A program made the position numbers and the translations under genes. A stretch of 64,000 nucleotides of DNA from Palaemon carinicauda (Eukaryota; Arthropoda; Malacostraca; Decapoda; Palaemonidae), in contig NC_090763.1 in NCBI RefSeq assembly GCF_036898095.1, positions 61,737,167 to 61,801,166 of the forward strand, written 5' to 3'. Of the stretch, positions 54,555-64,000 are shown in pieces; the stretch's first letter is position 1, and every line of letters begins with the position of its first letter. The notes under the pieces were generated by a model. It worked only from the letters and a program-made list of their open reading frames with translations, was not told the origin of the DNA and did no database searches.

Positions 54555-55361
54555 TCTCGGGTCATGGGGGGGATTAAAAATTTGAAATCACGCGGCCCAC
54601 GAAAGGGTTAGTTCGGTTGCTTTGTTTGACACTGGCTTTATCTGACGAAATATCTTAACTAGATGCTGGATAACCTAACCTTTGTTTGTATATAAAACAA
54701 AATAGTATTCGGCATAATTTTGGGACGATTTCGAAAGAAATAACAATCTTAACAAGAGATTAAAATGAAAATTGTTGAAATTAGCGAAAACATACGTACG
54801 AACATCGAAAACTGTTCATGCTTGCGCGACCTGCTGATTTGCGAATCGAGCGCCGCCAAACGGGTGTTATTATAATCAGGCAGGAAACAATGATTGCGGG
54901 AAATTTTACGACCGAGTAAGTTGGCCGTGGCTTCAGCGTACGACGCATTGTAACGGCCTTTTTCTAACATAACATTTCATGATAAATATCCCAGCAGTAT
55001 CAAATGTCACTAAACATGACGTGTCCTTAAAAACTACATACTTAACTAAGGGGTAAATATGTAGATTGACGGGACAGTATTAATTTGTAAAACCGAACGT
55101 TTCTTAGACTGGGATGACACGGGCTCTGTCTATCGGGAAAGTTGGAAACTATGCAGGAGCTACCCGTGACTTGCGTACGGACCATGCTGAACTTAGAAAA
55201 TATTGCCGTGGTAAAGGTAAATTGTGTTATTAGTCAAAACGATAAATTAACATCATATTATGGTATGTTAGAAAATTGTAAAGAACATCAACCCCATAAT
55301 GAAATACGATTTGGCTAGTAATAAGAAAGATATCCCTGTCCCCATAAACGGCAGACACCCC

Positions 55362-55369
55362 CATGGAGC
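55362..55369. repeat. 8-bp target site duplication, right copy
   Basis: CATGGAGC, identical to 53282-53289. Confidence 0.8.
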
Positions 55370-57117
55370 TTAAGTGTATCAGGTGGGTTATGATGTGCAA
55401 AGGGTAAATTTCTGAGCTTTTTATGATAAAAGGTACTCTAGGCTAGGTAAGGTATGGACCCAGCATACACAGACAGGTTAGATTAGAATGTTACCATTAC
55501 ATTTTCTATGTCTTCTGTCCCTCTAGTAAGGATAGGGGGGCAAAGCATCCTGATCAGGTATGGATTGATGTAGTAGATAAGGATAGGTCAGGTACGGACT
55601 GATGTACTAGATTAGCTTAGGTCAGGTAGGGTATAATGTACTATGTTCGGTTAGGTAAGGTCAAAGGGTGTAAGTATGATGACGAGCACGTCCATAACTT
55701 ATTTTCAACCGCTTTACAGCTTTCTACGGGGATGCAGGACCATTAGGTAAGTAGGTAAGGACATGGCTTGTAGGTTAGGTTAGGTGGGGTTCTATGTGAA
55801 GGAAGGTCAGTCCGTCGTTACATAATGTCTCCTAGGTCAGGTTAGGTAAACTCTGAGTAGAATAGATCCTAGTAATTTTCTCTCTTATACAAATATTACC
55901 CTGTATTTTTCCAACTGGTTATATTGTTTTATACATATCTGCCTTTTCAGACAGATTTGATGTTTTGGGGGAGAGTTTCCGGTTAATAAAAACCCCATTA
56001 CTGTTCTATATACCTCTGGAGGACTATGGAAGAGGAAGTACGAATAGTTTGCTGAAAGAAATTACCTGAAATACGTGAAACACTAGATAATCTATTGGAA
56101 AAACACAGTTCATGCAACGGGGGAGAAATTAAAGAAGCTTAATATTACCTTAAAAAGAAGTAAATTCATGAAGTTAGCTTATCTAAATCTTCTACTTTAC
56201 AAAGATTGTTGCTGTATGTATCAGCAGCATACACGAAACAACAACATTGCATTTTATAAGTTATGTTTATCGGTGAAATATTATCCCACAAGGGTTAACC
56301 CACAGCCACAGCTCATAATTCAGACCTTCGTCGAGTCTGTCACTTTCCTTGCCACTGCTAAAAACCACCGTATAATTACAGCTAAGCACGTGATTGAGTT
56401 TCACAATGAATAGCAACTTGCATCGTACCTTACAAAGTCATTATCTTGAGTAATAACGTGGAAGATGGCTCAGGGGACTCGGGGTATTGGTCAGATGTAA
56501 ACAAAGCGAGAGACGGCCATGTTTTGGTTCGGTGACAAGTGAAAAGCGCAGGCGCAGAGACTCTATTATTACTTTCGTAGGGGAAGGGGGAACTCTTTCA
56601 AAGTGGCAGGAATGAAACATGAACAATTGTCTAAAACAAATGTGGTCAAAACAATTCAGATGAATATAAAAATTAACATAAAGGCAAATAAGTAAAACAC
56701 AAGAAATAAGTCGTCAGACTAATCGACTATCTGAATCATGGCACAAATGTAGTAATTGGAAATCATCCATTCTCGTAAAGCTTTGCTCTTATTTACTCAT
56801 AAAACATCAACTAAGACAATTTTATGCCGGAATTTAATCTAGTTTAGACTGTCAGCTAGAATTGTGGTGTTTGATTTACTATTAAAGATATGTTCATTCT
56901 CCAAAGTAGGCCTACAGTTCTCTGAGACGTTGAGCGACAAGAGTTCCATACTCAGAGATTTTAATGAAAGCGGGATAAATAGGAAGGTAACTATCATTAT
57001 CAATATCAACAGGATTTGCTAAAGTTGAGTAAAACATGAAATGTCCCTTTAAGGATTCCAAGTGAAACATAGTTTGTGAAAAATAAATGTACATCATATA
57101 GAGGTATCGTGAAACGT
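55370..57117. other. Mostly unique non-coding sequence
   Basis: Contains AGGTTAGGT-rich stretches (55560-55860), weak similarity to 52760-52960, and a less AT-rich patch at 56440-56620. Open frames are short and no domain could be assigned. Confidence 0.4.
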
Positions 57118-57166
57118 CTTCGTATTCTTCTTCTTCTTCTTCATCTTCTTCTTCTTCTTATTATTA

Positions 57167-57246
<80 letters not shown>
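57118..57246. repeat. (TTC)n and (ATT)n microsatellite
   Basis: About eight TTC/TTCTTC units, then about thirty ATT units ending at 57246, directly against a LINE fragment. Confidence 0.95.
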
Positions 57247-58470
57247 TTCACTTTTTAAACTGATTACGTATATTGTCATGAAGAAAATAGAAGAGGAAGG
57301 AAACGGTTTCAGAAATCAATTAATAAAGATAGAATCATTATTTTTTGCAGATGATGCCTTAATAATTGCACAGGATATACATAATGCAAAGCGTAACATT
57401 CAGATATTAGTAGAAACTAGTAAAAAATGTGGGTTGGAAATTAATAAAGAGAAGAGTAATATTATGATTTACAATATGAAAGAAAAGCCAGATAACATAG
57501 AGGGAATCAATGTAGTAGAAAGTTTGACATACTTAGGAATAAAGCTAGACAATGGTAGGCATATATTTAAAACTCAGAAAAGGGTAATGATAGAAAAGGC
57601 ACAAAAAATAGCTAATCTAACATATTCAGTTATAGAGAAAAGTTGCAATAAAGTGATGATAGGAAAAACGTTCTGGAAAAGTATTGCTTTACCATCTATT
57701 TTGTATGGAACAAATGTTATAAATCTAACAGAAACTGAAATAGAGAAACTACAAAGAATAGAGAATGGGGTCTACAGGAAGATTTTAGGTGCCACTAAAA
57801 GCACAGCTAATACTGCTCTAAGAGGGGAGATAGGTGCATCTTCTATGAAAGCAAGGGTGATGGATGGGAAGCTGCAGTACTTAGATCGTACCCTGAATGG
57901 AAAGAAGGAAATACTGAAAATAATTATCCAGGATATTCAAGAAAAAGAAGGAAGATGGTGGAAACAACCTGCAAAGTATTTGGAAGAATTAAATTTAGGC
58001 ATAAGACAAATAAGAAGAATGAACAAGGCAGAAATAAAGACGGAAACCAGAAAGTAGGATACTGAAAAGTGGAAAGAAGAAATAGAAAGTAAAGTGAGCT
58101 TAGAAATATATAGAACGTGGAAGAAAGAAATTAAAGAAGAGTTAATTTATGACAATACATTTGCTTCAGTGATATTTTTTAGAGCAAGAACTAATACGTT
58201 AAAACTAAATATTATAAATAGACACAATAGAGGGAATGTAAACTGTAATTTTTGTAAAAATGAGGAGGAAGATTTGATACATTTTTTGTTATTTTGCCAG
58301 GAATATAGAAAACAAAGGAATGAAGTAATTGAGCTACAACAACCATACGAGGAAGACCCAAAGAAAATAGTAGGATTATTTCTATTTAGTGAAACAAATA
58401 TAGAAAAGAAAAAAGAAGTATTGAACATAATGTGGAAGAAAAGACAAAACAGTACAAGAAGATAAGCGTT
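57247..58470 (+). mobile_element. LINE ORF2 C-terminal half, one nonsense codon, between two (ATT)n tracts
   Basis: The frame reads NQLIKIESLFFADDALIIAQ (FADD catalytic box), then CGLEINKEKSNIMIYNMKEK, SLTYLGIKLDNG and LPSILYGTNVINL (thumb region). A C-terminal Cys-His motif, CNFCKNEEEDLIHFLLFC (C-x2-C-x8-H-x4-C), lies near 58245. The only interruption is TAG at 58055-58057; the frame continues to 58465. The 5' half including the endonuclease is absent. The family (CR1/L2/Jockey-like) is not resolved. The near-intact frame suggests a recent copy. Confidence 0.85.
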
Positions 58471-58523
58471 AGAGGCGCCGTTGTAAAGGCTATGCCTCGC
58501 CCCAGAACCTGAACCTGAACCTG

Positions 58524-58524
<1 letters not shown>

Positions 58525-58599
<75 letters not shown>

Positions 58600-58600
58600 G
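58525..58600. repeat. (ATT)n microsatellite at the LINE 3' end
   Basis: About 25 ATT units following three 'gaacct' units. Confidence 0.95.
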
Positions 58601-58690
58601 CTAAGCTATAACCACAGTTGGAAAAGCTGGAAGCTAAAAGCCCAGGGGCTTTGGTAATCGAACAACCCATTTTTGACAAGCCATGCTCTT
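58600..58690 (-). repeat. Fragment of the (TAA)n-tailed interspersed repeat
   Basis: Reverse complement of the 3' end of 60405-61080: 'agctaagctataaccacagt', 'tggaaaagc' and 'agcccaggggct'. The (ATT)n tract before it is its tail or is shared with the LINE tail. Confidence 0.7.
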
Positions 58691-59086
58691 TTTTAATATT
58701 TTGCTTCTGCATGGAGATCCCTTGCCAGTGCTATACCACCAAAGGCTATGAAGAGGTATATTATTGTTATTAAAGGTGTGACTAACTGTCCCTCATCATT
58801 TATATCTTATTGACACTTAATCTTCGAATTCCTTCAACGATTCCTTCAAGTAAGATTTCAAGTGCACATGAAACGACCATGCAAGAGAGAGTCCACGAAT
58901 TTATACATTAGGCCTAGGTGTCAGGATAGACCTTGGGTGTCATATTAAACTTCCTTCGGGGAAACACACTCTGAGAGCTTGCTTACGTAAATAATTTGTC
59001 AGGCTATCCTGCAGAACACTCACTTTTCATAGAAATATATAATCAAATTATGGAAATGCAATATTAAAGTATCAGCTTTAAAACTA
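58691..59086. other. Non-coding sequence
   Basis: No coding frame, repeat boundary or RNA gene was recognised. Confidence 0.4.
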
Positions 59087-59408
59087 GTTTGTGGTGGCTG
59101 ATGTGATAACGTCCCTGACTACTGAACGCCAGACTGTGTTCAGAGTCCTGCTCAAACTCGTTAATTTCTTTGGTGGCTGCAACCTCACTAACCTTATGAG
59201 CTAAGGAGGGAGGGGGGCGTTTGGGAGACCCTATAGGCCCATCTGTTGAGTCATCAGCAGCCATTGCCAGGCGCTCCTTGAACTTAGCTTGGGTAGAGAG
59301 GGACTTGGGCCCTGATCATATTTATATATGGTCAGTCTCTAGTGCATTGTCCTGCTCGATAGGGCAATATCACTACCCCTTGCTTCTGCCATTCATGAGC
59401 GGCCTTTA
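59087..59408 (+). mobile_element. tRNA-derived SINE, copy 2
   Basis: The head has an A-box-like 'ggtggctgatgtgata' and a B-box-like 'gttcagagtcc'. The body contains 'gtggctgcaacctcac', 'gagtcatcagcagccattgc', 'ttagcttgggtagagaggga', 'tatggtcagtctctagtgca' and 'cttctgccattcatgagcgg'. The body matches copy 1 (44073-44345, opposite strand), while the head differs. Confidence 0.8.
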
Positions 59409-60404
59409 AATCTTTAAACGCTATGAGGCATAAAGTGATATATTATTTACTATTCTTTTTTGTAAGTGGATTCCTCCTTATAAACTTTATTCCTAAATCT
59501 AATATAGGGAAATGCGCCCTTAATCGTTAGATTTCTGTCAGCAAACGTTCTAGGTTTAACTTCGTCATGAATACTTATGAATAACCACGAAATATTACTA
59601 AAAATCTTGAAAAAAATATTCCAATTTACCCAAGTACTAAATTCTTTCCACCTTATACCTTACCTAGACGTAAATCGAACACGTTTTATATCGAGAATCT
59701 CAAGGTCACGTCAATTTTGCTTGCCAAGACACAGGATATCTATGGCCAAGACATCGCTCCATGAGTGTAACCATTCTTTATCACATCCAAGAAATCAAAA
59801 TATGTGTGTTTTTTTTTTTTCTACTTACTTTAAGATCTACTTTTCCAGTCCTATCACATAGGGGAACTCAACTCTACAACGAGCGAACAAGGCCTACAAA
59901 ATCAGTTTATCGTTTACATTCTTATGTATTCTGCATATCGCACAGCATATAACTGGTGTTTATCTAAGACTGGTTTTACGGGAAAGGTTAATGCTATCTA
60001 ACTTTAAAACACAATAAAGTAAGAGGGTAAAGTGTGAGATTTCTTTATCTATAACGGAAAACATTTGTTGCTATCTAAGAAAACAGGAAAGGGCTAAAAG
60101 TGAACATGACTGACGTCAATTCTATTTTCCTGAATAAAACCAGCGAAATATATCCAACCAAGAGAAAATTAAAATGTTTACTTGCTATATCTAGATTTGC
60201 TTTTTTATGAAAAACATAAATTTCTTCTCTTTCTCAGAGAAGTGCAGTCAATAGAGTACCGTGATGACCTACCTCAACTTTATTTGAACTAAGGAAATTT
60301 GGTATCTATCATGAGTTGGCTTTTACCTATAAATTAAGAATGTGAAATCACCTTCTGAATGGATATAGATACTTTCATATTTCACCTCAACTCGCAAAAT
60401 AGGT
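59409..60404. other. Non-coding AT-rich sequence
   Basis: Nothing recognised. A short Lys/Ile/Asn-rich frame is not convincing. Confidence 0.4.
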
Positions 60405-61047
60405 AGTAGGCTGGCCAGGGCACCAGCCACCCGTTGAGATACTACCGCTAGAGAGTTATGAGGTCCTTTGACTGGCCAGACAGTAATACATTGGATCCTT
60501 CTCTCTGGTTACTGTTCTTTCCCTTTGCCTACACAGACACCGAATAGTCTGGCCTATTCTTTACAATTCCCCTCTGTCCTCATACACCTGACATCACTAA
60601 GATTACCAAACAATTCTTCTTCACCCAAGTGGTTAACTACTGCAATGTAATTGTTCAGTGGCCACTTTCCTCTTGGTAACGGTAGAAGAGACTCTTTAGC
60701 TATGGTAAGCAGCTCTTCTAGGAGAAGGACACTTCAAAATCAAACCATTGTTCTCTAGTCTTGGGTAGTGTCTTAGCCTCTGTACCATGGTCTTCCACAG
60801 TCTTGGGTCAGAGTTCTCTTACTTAAGGGAACACTCGGGCACACTATTCTGTCTAATTTAACTTCCTCTTGTTTTGTTAAAGTTGTTATAGTTTATATAG
60901 GAAATATTTATTTTAATGTTGTTACTATTCTTTAAAATATTTAATTTTTCCTTGTTTCCTTTCCTCACTGGGCTATTTTCTCTGTTGGGGCCCCTAGACA
61001 AATAGCATCCTGCTTTTCCAACTAGGGTTGTAGCTTAGCATTAAATC

Positions 61048-61080
<33 letters not shown>
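60405..61080 (+). mobile_element. (TAA)n-tailed interspersed repeat, longest copy
   Basis: About 675 bp ending in an (ATA/TAA)n tail at 61050-61080. Parts of it recur at 36405-36505, 44545-44605, 58600-58690 (inverted) and 63485-63715 (inverted). The longest match to the last copy spans 'cactcgggcacactattct' to 'ttgtagcttagca'. It has no long frame. The 3' simple-repeat tail and variable 5' truncation suggest mobilisation by a LINE. Confidence 0.75.
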
Positions 61081-61083
<3 letters not shown>

Positions 61084-61088
61084 GGAAA

Positions 61089-61172
61089 ATATGTACTTCT
61101 CCCGGGCCAGGATTCGAGCTTATACACCAGAAGCGGAACCAAACTAGGCAATAATAGTCTTTTAAACCGCAG

Positions 61173-61175
<3 letters not shown>
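61089..61175 (-). repeat. tRNA-like segment (possible SINE head or tRNA pseudogene)
   Basis: On the minus strand it carries 'agctcgaatcctggcccggg', a B-box/T-arm-like sequence, and an upstream A-box-like 'ttctgcggtttaaaaga'. A full cloverleaf with a clear anticodon stem could not be drawn, so it is not called a tRNA gene. Confidence 0.3.

Positions 61176-61177
<2 letters not shown>

Positions 61178-61258
<81 letters not shown>
61178..61258. repeat. (GA)n microsatellite
   Basis: About forty GA units without interruption. Confidence 0.97.
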
Positions 61259-61264
<6 letters not shown>

Positions 61265-61545
61265 AAATCTACTCACTAAAATTTGTCTTAATTTTCAGGA
61301 GCAGATTCGAATCCTGAATCCGGGGAAGCTATTAAAATAAGAAAATAATCTCCCTTTGGATATCTCCTCTGAAGGTCAAGTGATTTCATACCAAGAACTC
61401 TTTGTTGCTCAATATATGATTCACGAAAGTTAATGACTTCAAATACCATGATAGGCTGCATGTCTTGTAAGGTGAGATAGAGATATATTTCTATTGAACA
61501 CAATAATGTGTTGATTTTCATCATGTATATGATAACCCCCCACAC

Positions 61546-61663
<118 letters not shown>

Positions 61664-61906
61664 TATATATACACACACACATACCTTAACTTGACAAAAA
61701 GGTTTGCGCATCGCCAATATCAGCAAAGCTCTACTAGTCAGGGCCACCCATACTAGGTTGGTTTGCTGGGAGCGATCAGACGAAATCAGCCACCTTCACT
61801 AATCCACACTAGCCAAAGTGGGGACGAAAACCGGCCAAACACCAGATAGGAATTGACATGTGTGGTACCTTTGTCCTACATTTTACTAGAAATGACTGCA
61901 TTTGTT

Positions 61907-61907
61907 A

Positions 61908-62000
<93 letters not shown>

Positions 62001-62010
62001 GTATATATAT
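61907..62010. repeat. (TA)n microsatellite
   Basis: About fifty TA units with rare substitutions at the ends. Confidence 0.95.
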
Positions 62011-62062
62011 TATATCACCATCCCTTCCTACGCCTATTGACGCAAAGTGCCTCTGTTAGATC

Positions 62063-62566
62063 TCACCAGTCGTCTCTATCTTGAAATTTCAATTCAATTC
62101 TTCTCCATTCATCATCTACTTCACTCTTCATAGTCCTCTGCAATGTAGGCCTGGGTCTTCCAACTCTTCTAGTGCCTTGTGGAGCCCAGCTAAACGTTAG
62201 GTGAACTAATCTCTCTTGGGGAGTGCGAAGAGCATGCCCAAACCATCTCCATCTACCTCTCACCATGATCTCATCCACATATGGCACTCAAGTAATCTCT
62301 CTTATATTTTCATTTCTAATCCTGTCCAGCCATTTAACTCCCAATATCCATCTGAGGGATTTGTTCTCAAGTCTACCAAATCTTTTGGAGATTGTGTCAT
62401 TGTCATACCATGATTCATGTCGATACAGTAACACCGATCTCACTAAACTGACATATAGCCTTATTATTATATGTACTTTCAGACGATTCGAGTTCCAAAT
62501 TATACTTACCCTAGCCATTGTCTGATTGACTTTTTTCAATATTTCACCACACACACACACACACAC
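62063..62566 (-). mobile_element. LINE reverse transcriptase C-terminal fragment, one nonsense codon
   Basis: The minus-strand frame reads IWNSNRLKVHIIIRLYVSLV, SVLLYRHESW and LRWILGVKWLDRIRNENIRE. A TGA follows (about 62288-62290), and the same frame continues RGRWRWFGHALRTPQERLVH and GTRRVGRPRPTLQRTMKSEV. This RWRWFGHALR end is typical of one LINE type in animals. Upstream it joins a CA repeat and the YADD-containing unit at 62528-62808. Confidence 0.8.
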
Positions 62567-62634
62567 ACCCCAGATCTACATTCAAGGGAGGGAATTGATG
62601 CAAAAAGAGTAGCATCATCTGCATATGCAACAAG

Positions 62635-62713
<79 letters not shown>

Positions 62714-62923
62714 GTGTGGATTACATCTATACACATATGTACATATATACAGATATATGTATATATTATAATATATCTTTAATATAAAGTCATTTCTCTA
62801 TAAATATTGACTTTTTTCAATATTTCACCACACACACACACACACACACACCCCAGATCTACATTCAAGGGAGGGAATTGATGCAAAAAGAGTAGCATCA
62901 TCTGCATATGCAACAAGCTATAT

Positions 62924-63002
<79 letters not shown>

Positions 63003-63116
63003 GTGTGGATTACATCTATACACATGTGTACATATATACAGATATATGTATATATTATAATATATCTTTAATATTAAGTCATTTCTCTATAAATATTGAC
63101 TTTTTTCAATATTTCA

Positions 63117-63160
<44 letters not shown>

Positions 63161-63224
63161 CAGATCTACATTCAAGGGAGGGAATTGATGCAAAAAGAGT
63201 AGCATCATCTGCATATGCAACAAG

Positions 63225-63301
<77 letters not shown>

Positions 63302-63400
63302 TATACATATAATGTGTGGATTACATCTATACACATATGTACATATATACAGATATATGTATATATTATAATATATCTTTAATATTAAGTCATTTCTCTA
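62528..63400 (-). repeat. Three tandem ~281-300 bp units carrying a LINE RT motif and microsatellites
   Basis: Units start at 62528, 62809 and 63098, each with 'gacttttttcaatatttcac'. Each has a CA tract, 'cagatctacattcaagggag', the segment 'agcatcatctgcatatgcaa' and a long TA tract. The sequence 'gtgtggattacatctataca' and the block up to 'taagtcatttctct' end each unit. The segment reads [16 protein letters not shown] on the minus strand, the catalytic YADD box of a reverse transcriptase. Confidence 0.85.
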
Positions 63401-63435
63401 AATGGAATGGTGCTAGTGGTAAAAAACAGTCACTA

Positions 63436-63436
<1 letters not shown>

Positions 63437-63496
<60 letters not shown>
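63437..63496. repeat. (TTA)n microsatellite
   Basis: About twenty TTA units forming the tail of the inverted repeat copy that follows. Confidence 0.95.
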
Positions 63497-63715
63497 TGCC
63501 AAGCTACAACCCTAATTGGAAAAGCAGAATGCTACAAACCCAGGGGCTCCATCAGGAAAAATTGCCCAGTGAGGAAAGAAAAGAAGGAAAAATAAAATAT
63601 TTTAAGAACAGTAACGTTGAAATAAATATTTTCTAAATAAACTATAAAAAACTTTAACCTAACAAGAGGAAGAAAAATAAGATAGAATAGTGTGCCCGAG
63701 TGTATCAATACCTCA
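63485..63715 (-). mobile_element. (TAA)n-tailed interspersed repeat, 5'-truncated inverted copy
   Basis: Reverse complement of about 60835-61045: 'gccaagctacaaccctaatt', 'ggaaaagcagaatgct', 'gcccagtgaggaaag' and 'agaatagtgtgcccgagtgt'. Confidence 0.8.
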
Positions 63716-64000
63716 ACTTCTTCACTCTGTACAATACAACTTCCATAACATGAATCGACCCATACACCTACAACGTAGGCTCATCAACGTTTTAACGTTT
63801 CCCCTTCCTTTTCACAGGATATAGTATATCATTATATACTTAAACGTACATGCTGTGCAGATCACTACTGTACTTTAATTGATCATACACACGAGAGTTT
63901 CTTCCATGGTCGGTAAATACGAAAGAAGCCTAGTGCCAGGGATGAGGTCTAGACCTATAGTAGCAGACGCAACCATAGGCAAAGTTTAGGCGCTTGGTCC
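63716..64000. other. Non-coding sequence at the window end
   Basis: No coding frame or repeat was recognised. Confidence 0.4.

Larger units (their letters stand above)
53290..55361 (-). mobile_element. Merlin-like DNA transposon, probably non-autonomous
   Basis: Terminal inverted repeats of about 26 bp: left GGAGCCTCTGCCGTTTATGG, right (complement) GGGGTGTCTGCCGTTTATGG, both continuing GGACAG. They start with GG and are flanked by an 8-bp duplication. This fits the Merlin/IS1016-related superfamily (8-9 bp duplications). The element is 2,072 bp. The interior holds subterminal repeats ('gtagattgacgggacagtat' three times; 'aatcggctctttt' units), a 192-bp tandem duplication and one short candidate transposase fragment on the minus strand. 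Confidence 0.75.

Noticed and set aside
55770..55860. TAGGTTAGGTTAGGT stretches resembling arthropod telomere repeats
   Set aside because: Only two or three imperfect units, embedded in other AGGT-rich sequence, so not a telomeric array.
56168..56413. 81-codon plus-strand frame whose end faintly resembles the last helices of a histone fold
   Set aside because: The similarity covers about 25 residues and could not be matched to any family. No splice sites or neighbours support it.
57094..57279. Poly-Asn, poly-Leu/Ile and Tyr-Ile frames at ATT and TA microsatellites (also at 58386-58712, 61439-62084 and 62471-63636)
   Set aside because: These frames are translations of simple repeats and have no independent support.
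61089..61175. tRNA gene
   Set aside because: B-box and A-box-like elements are present, but no clean cloverleaf or anticodon stem could be drawn. Reported only as tRNA-like.

Overview
The window looks like decapod crustacean nuclear DNA, possibly from a caridean shrimp. This is an inference from the repeat families: DIRS-type tyrosine-recombinase retrotransposons, tRNA-derived SINEs, a (TAA)n-tailed repeat, long AT, CA and ATT microsatellites, and genes with short exons and large introns. Species cannot be decided from the sequence alone. No bacterial genes, rRNA or CRISPR arrays are present.

One host gene crosses the left half on the minus strand. Four coding exons can be joined by splice sites and matching phases: 36313-34865, 33969-33845, 10831-10679 and 9440-9241. 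Together they give about 642 codons of a nuclear-looking protein. It has a long Ser-rich basic and acidic N-terminal region followed by a complete BTB/POZ domain that best resembles the CP190 type. The gene continues past both visible ends: a further exon is expected left of 9241 and a 5' exon right of 36323. The 23 kb intron between the second and third of these exons is filled by three DIRS-type elements.

Mobile elements dominate. Family 1 DIRS elements are DIRS-0 (1-1980 plus 8541-8760, interrupted), DIRS-A (1981-8540, inserted inside DIRS-0), DIRS-B (11769-18306) and DIRS-C (26834-33343). C carries an intact Gag frame, an intact RT-RNase H frame and a tyrosine recombinase frame with one nonsense codon. 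A and B share an internal rearrangement that removed the RT palm; B keeps an open recombinase frame. A, B and C show the DIRS end architecture directly: inverted terminal repeats plus an internal complementary region that matches each copy's own two outer edges. A second DIRS group is represented by D (about 19052-25222, degraded), F (about 37340-43741, degraded) and E (45065-52171, ORFs still readable, inserted in a LINE).

Other elements are a Merlin-like DNA transposon with an 8-bp target duplication (53290-55361), a piggyBac-like MITE bounded by TTAA (9491-9798), LINE fragments (8985-9205, 21497-21700, 44641-45064 with 52172-52690, 57247-58470, 62063-62566), two tRNA-derived SINEs (44073-44345 and 59087-59408) and a (TAA)n-tailed interspersed repeat (full copy 60405-61080, fragments elsewhere). 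The right end from 61 kb is microsatellite-rich and holds a triplicated RT-motif segment. All seven DIRS elements lie on the minus strand, the same strand as the host gene.
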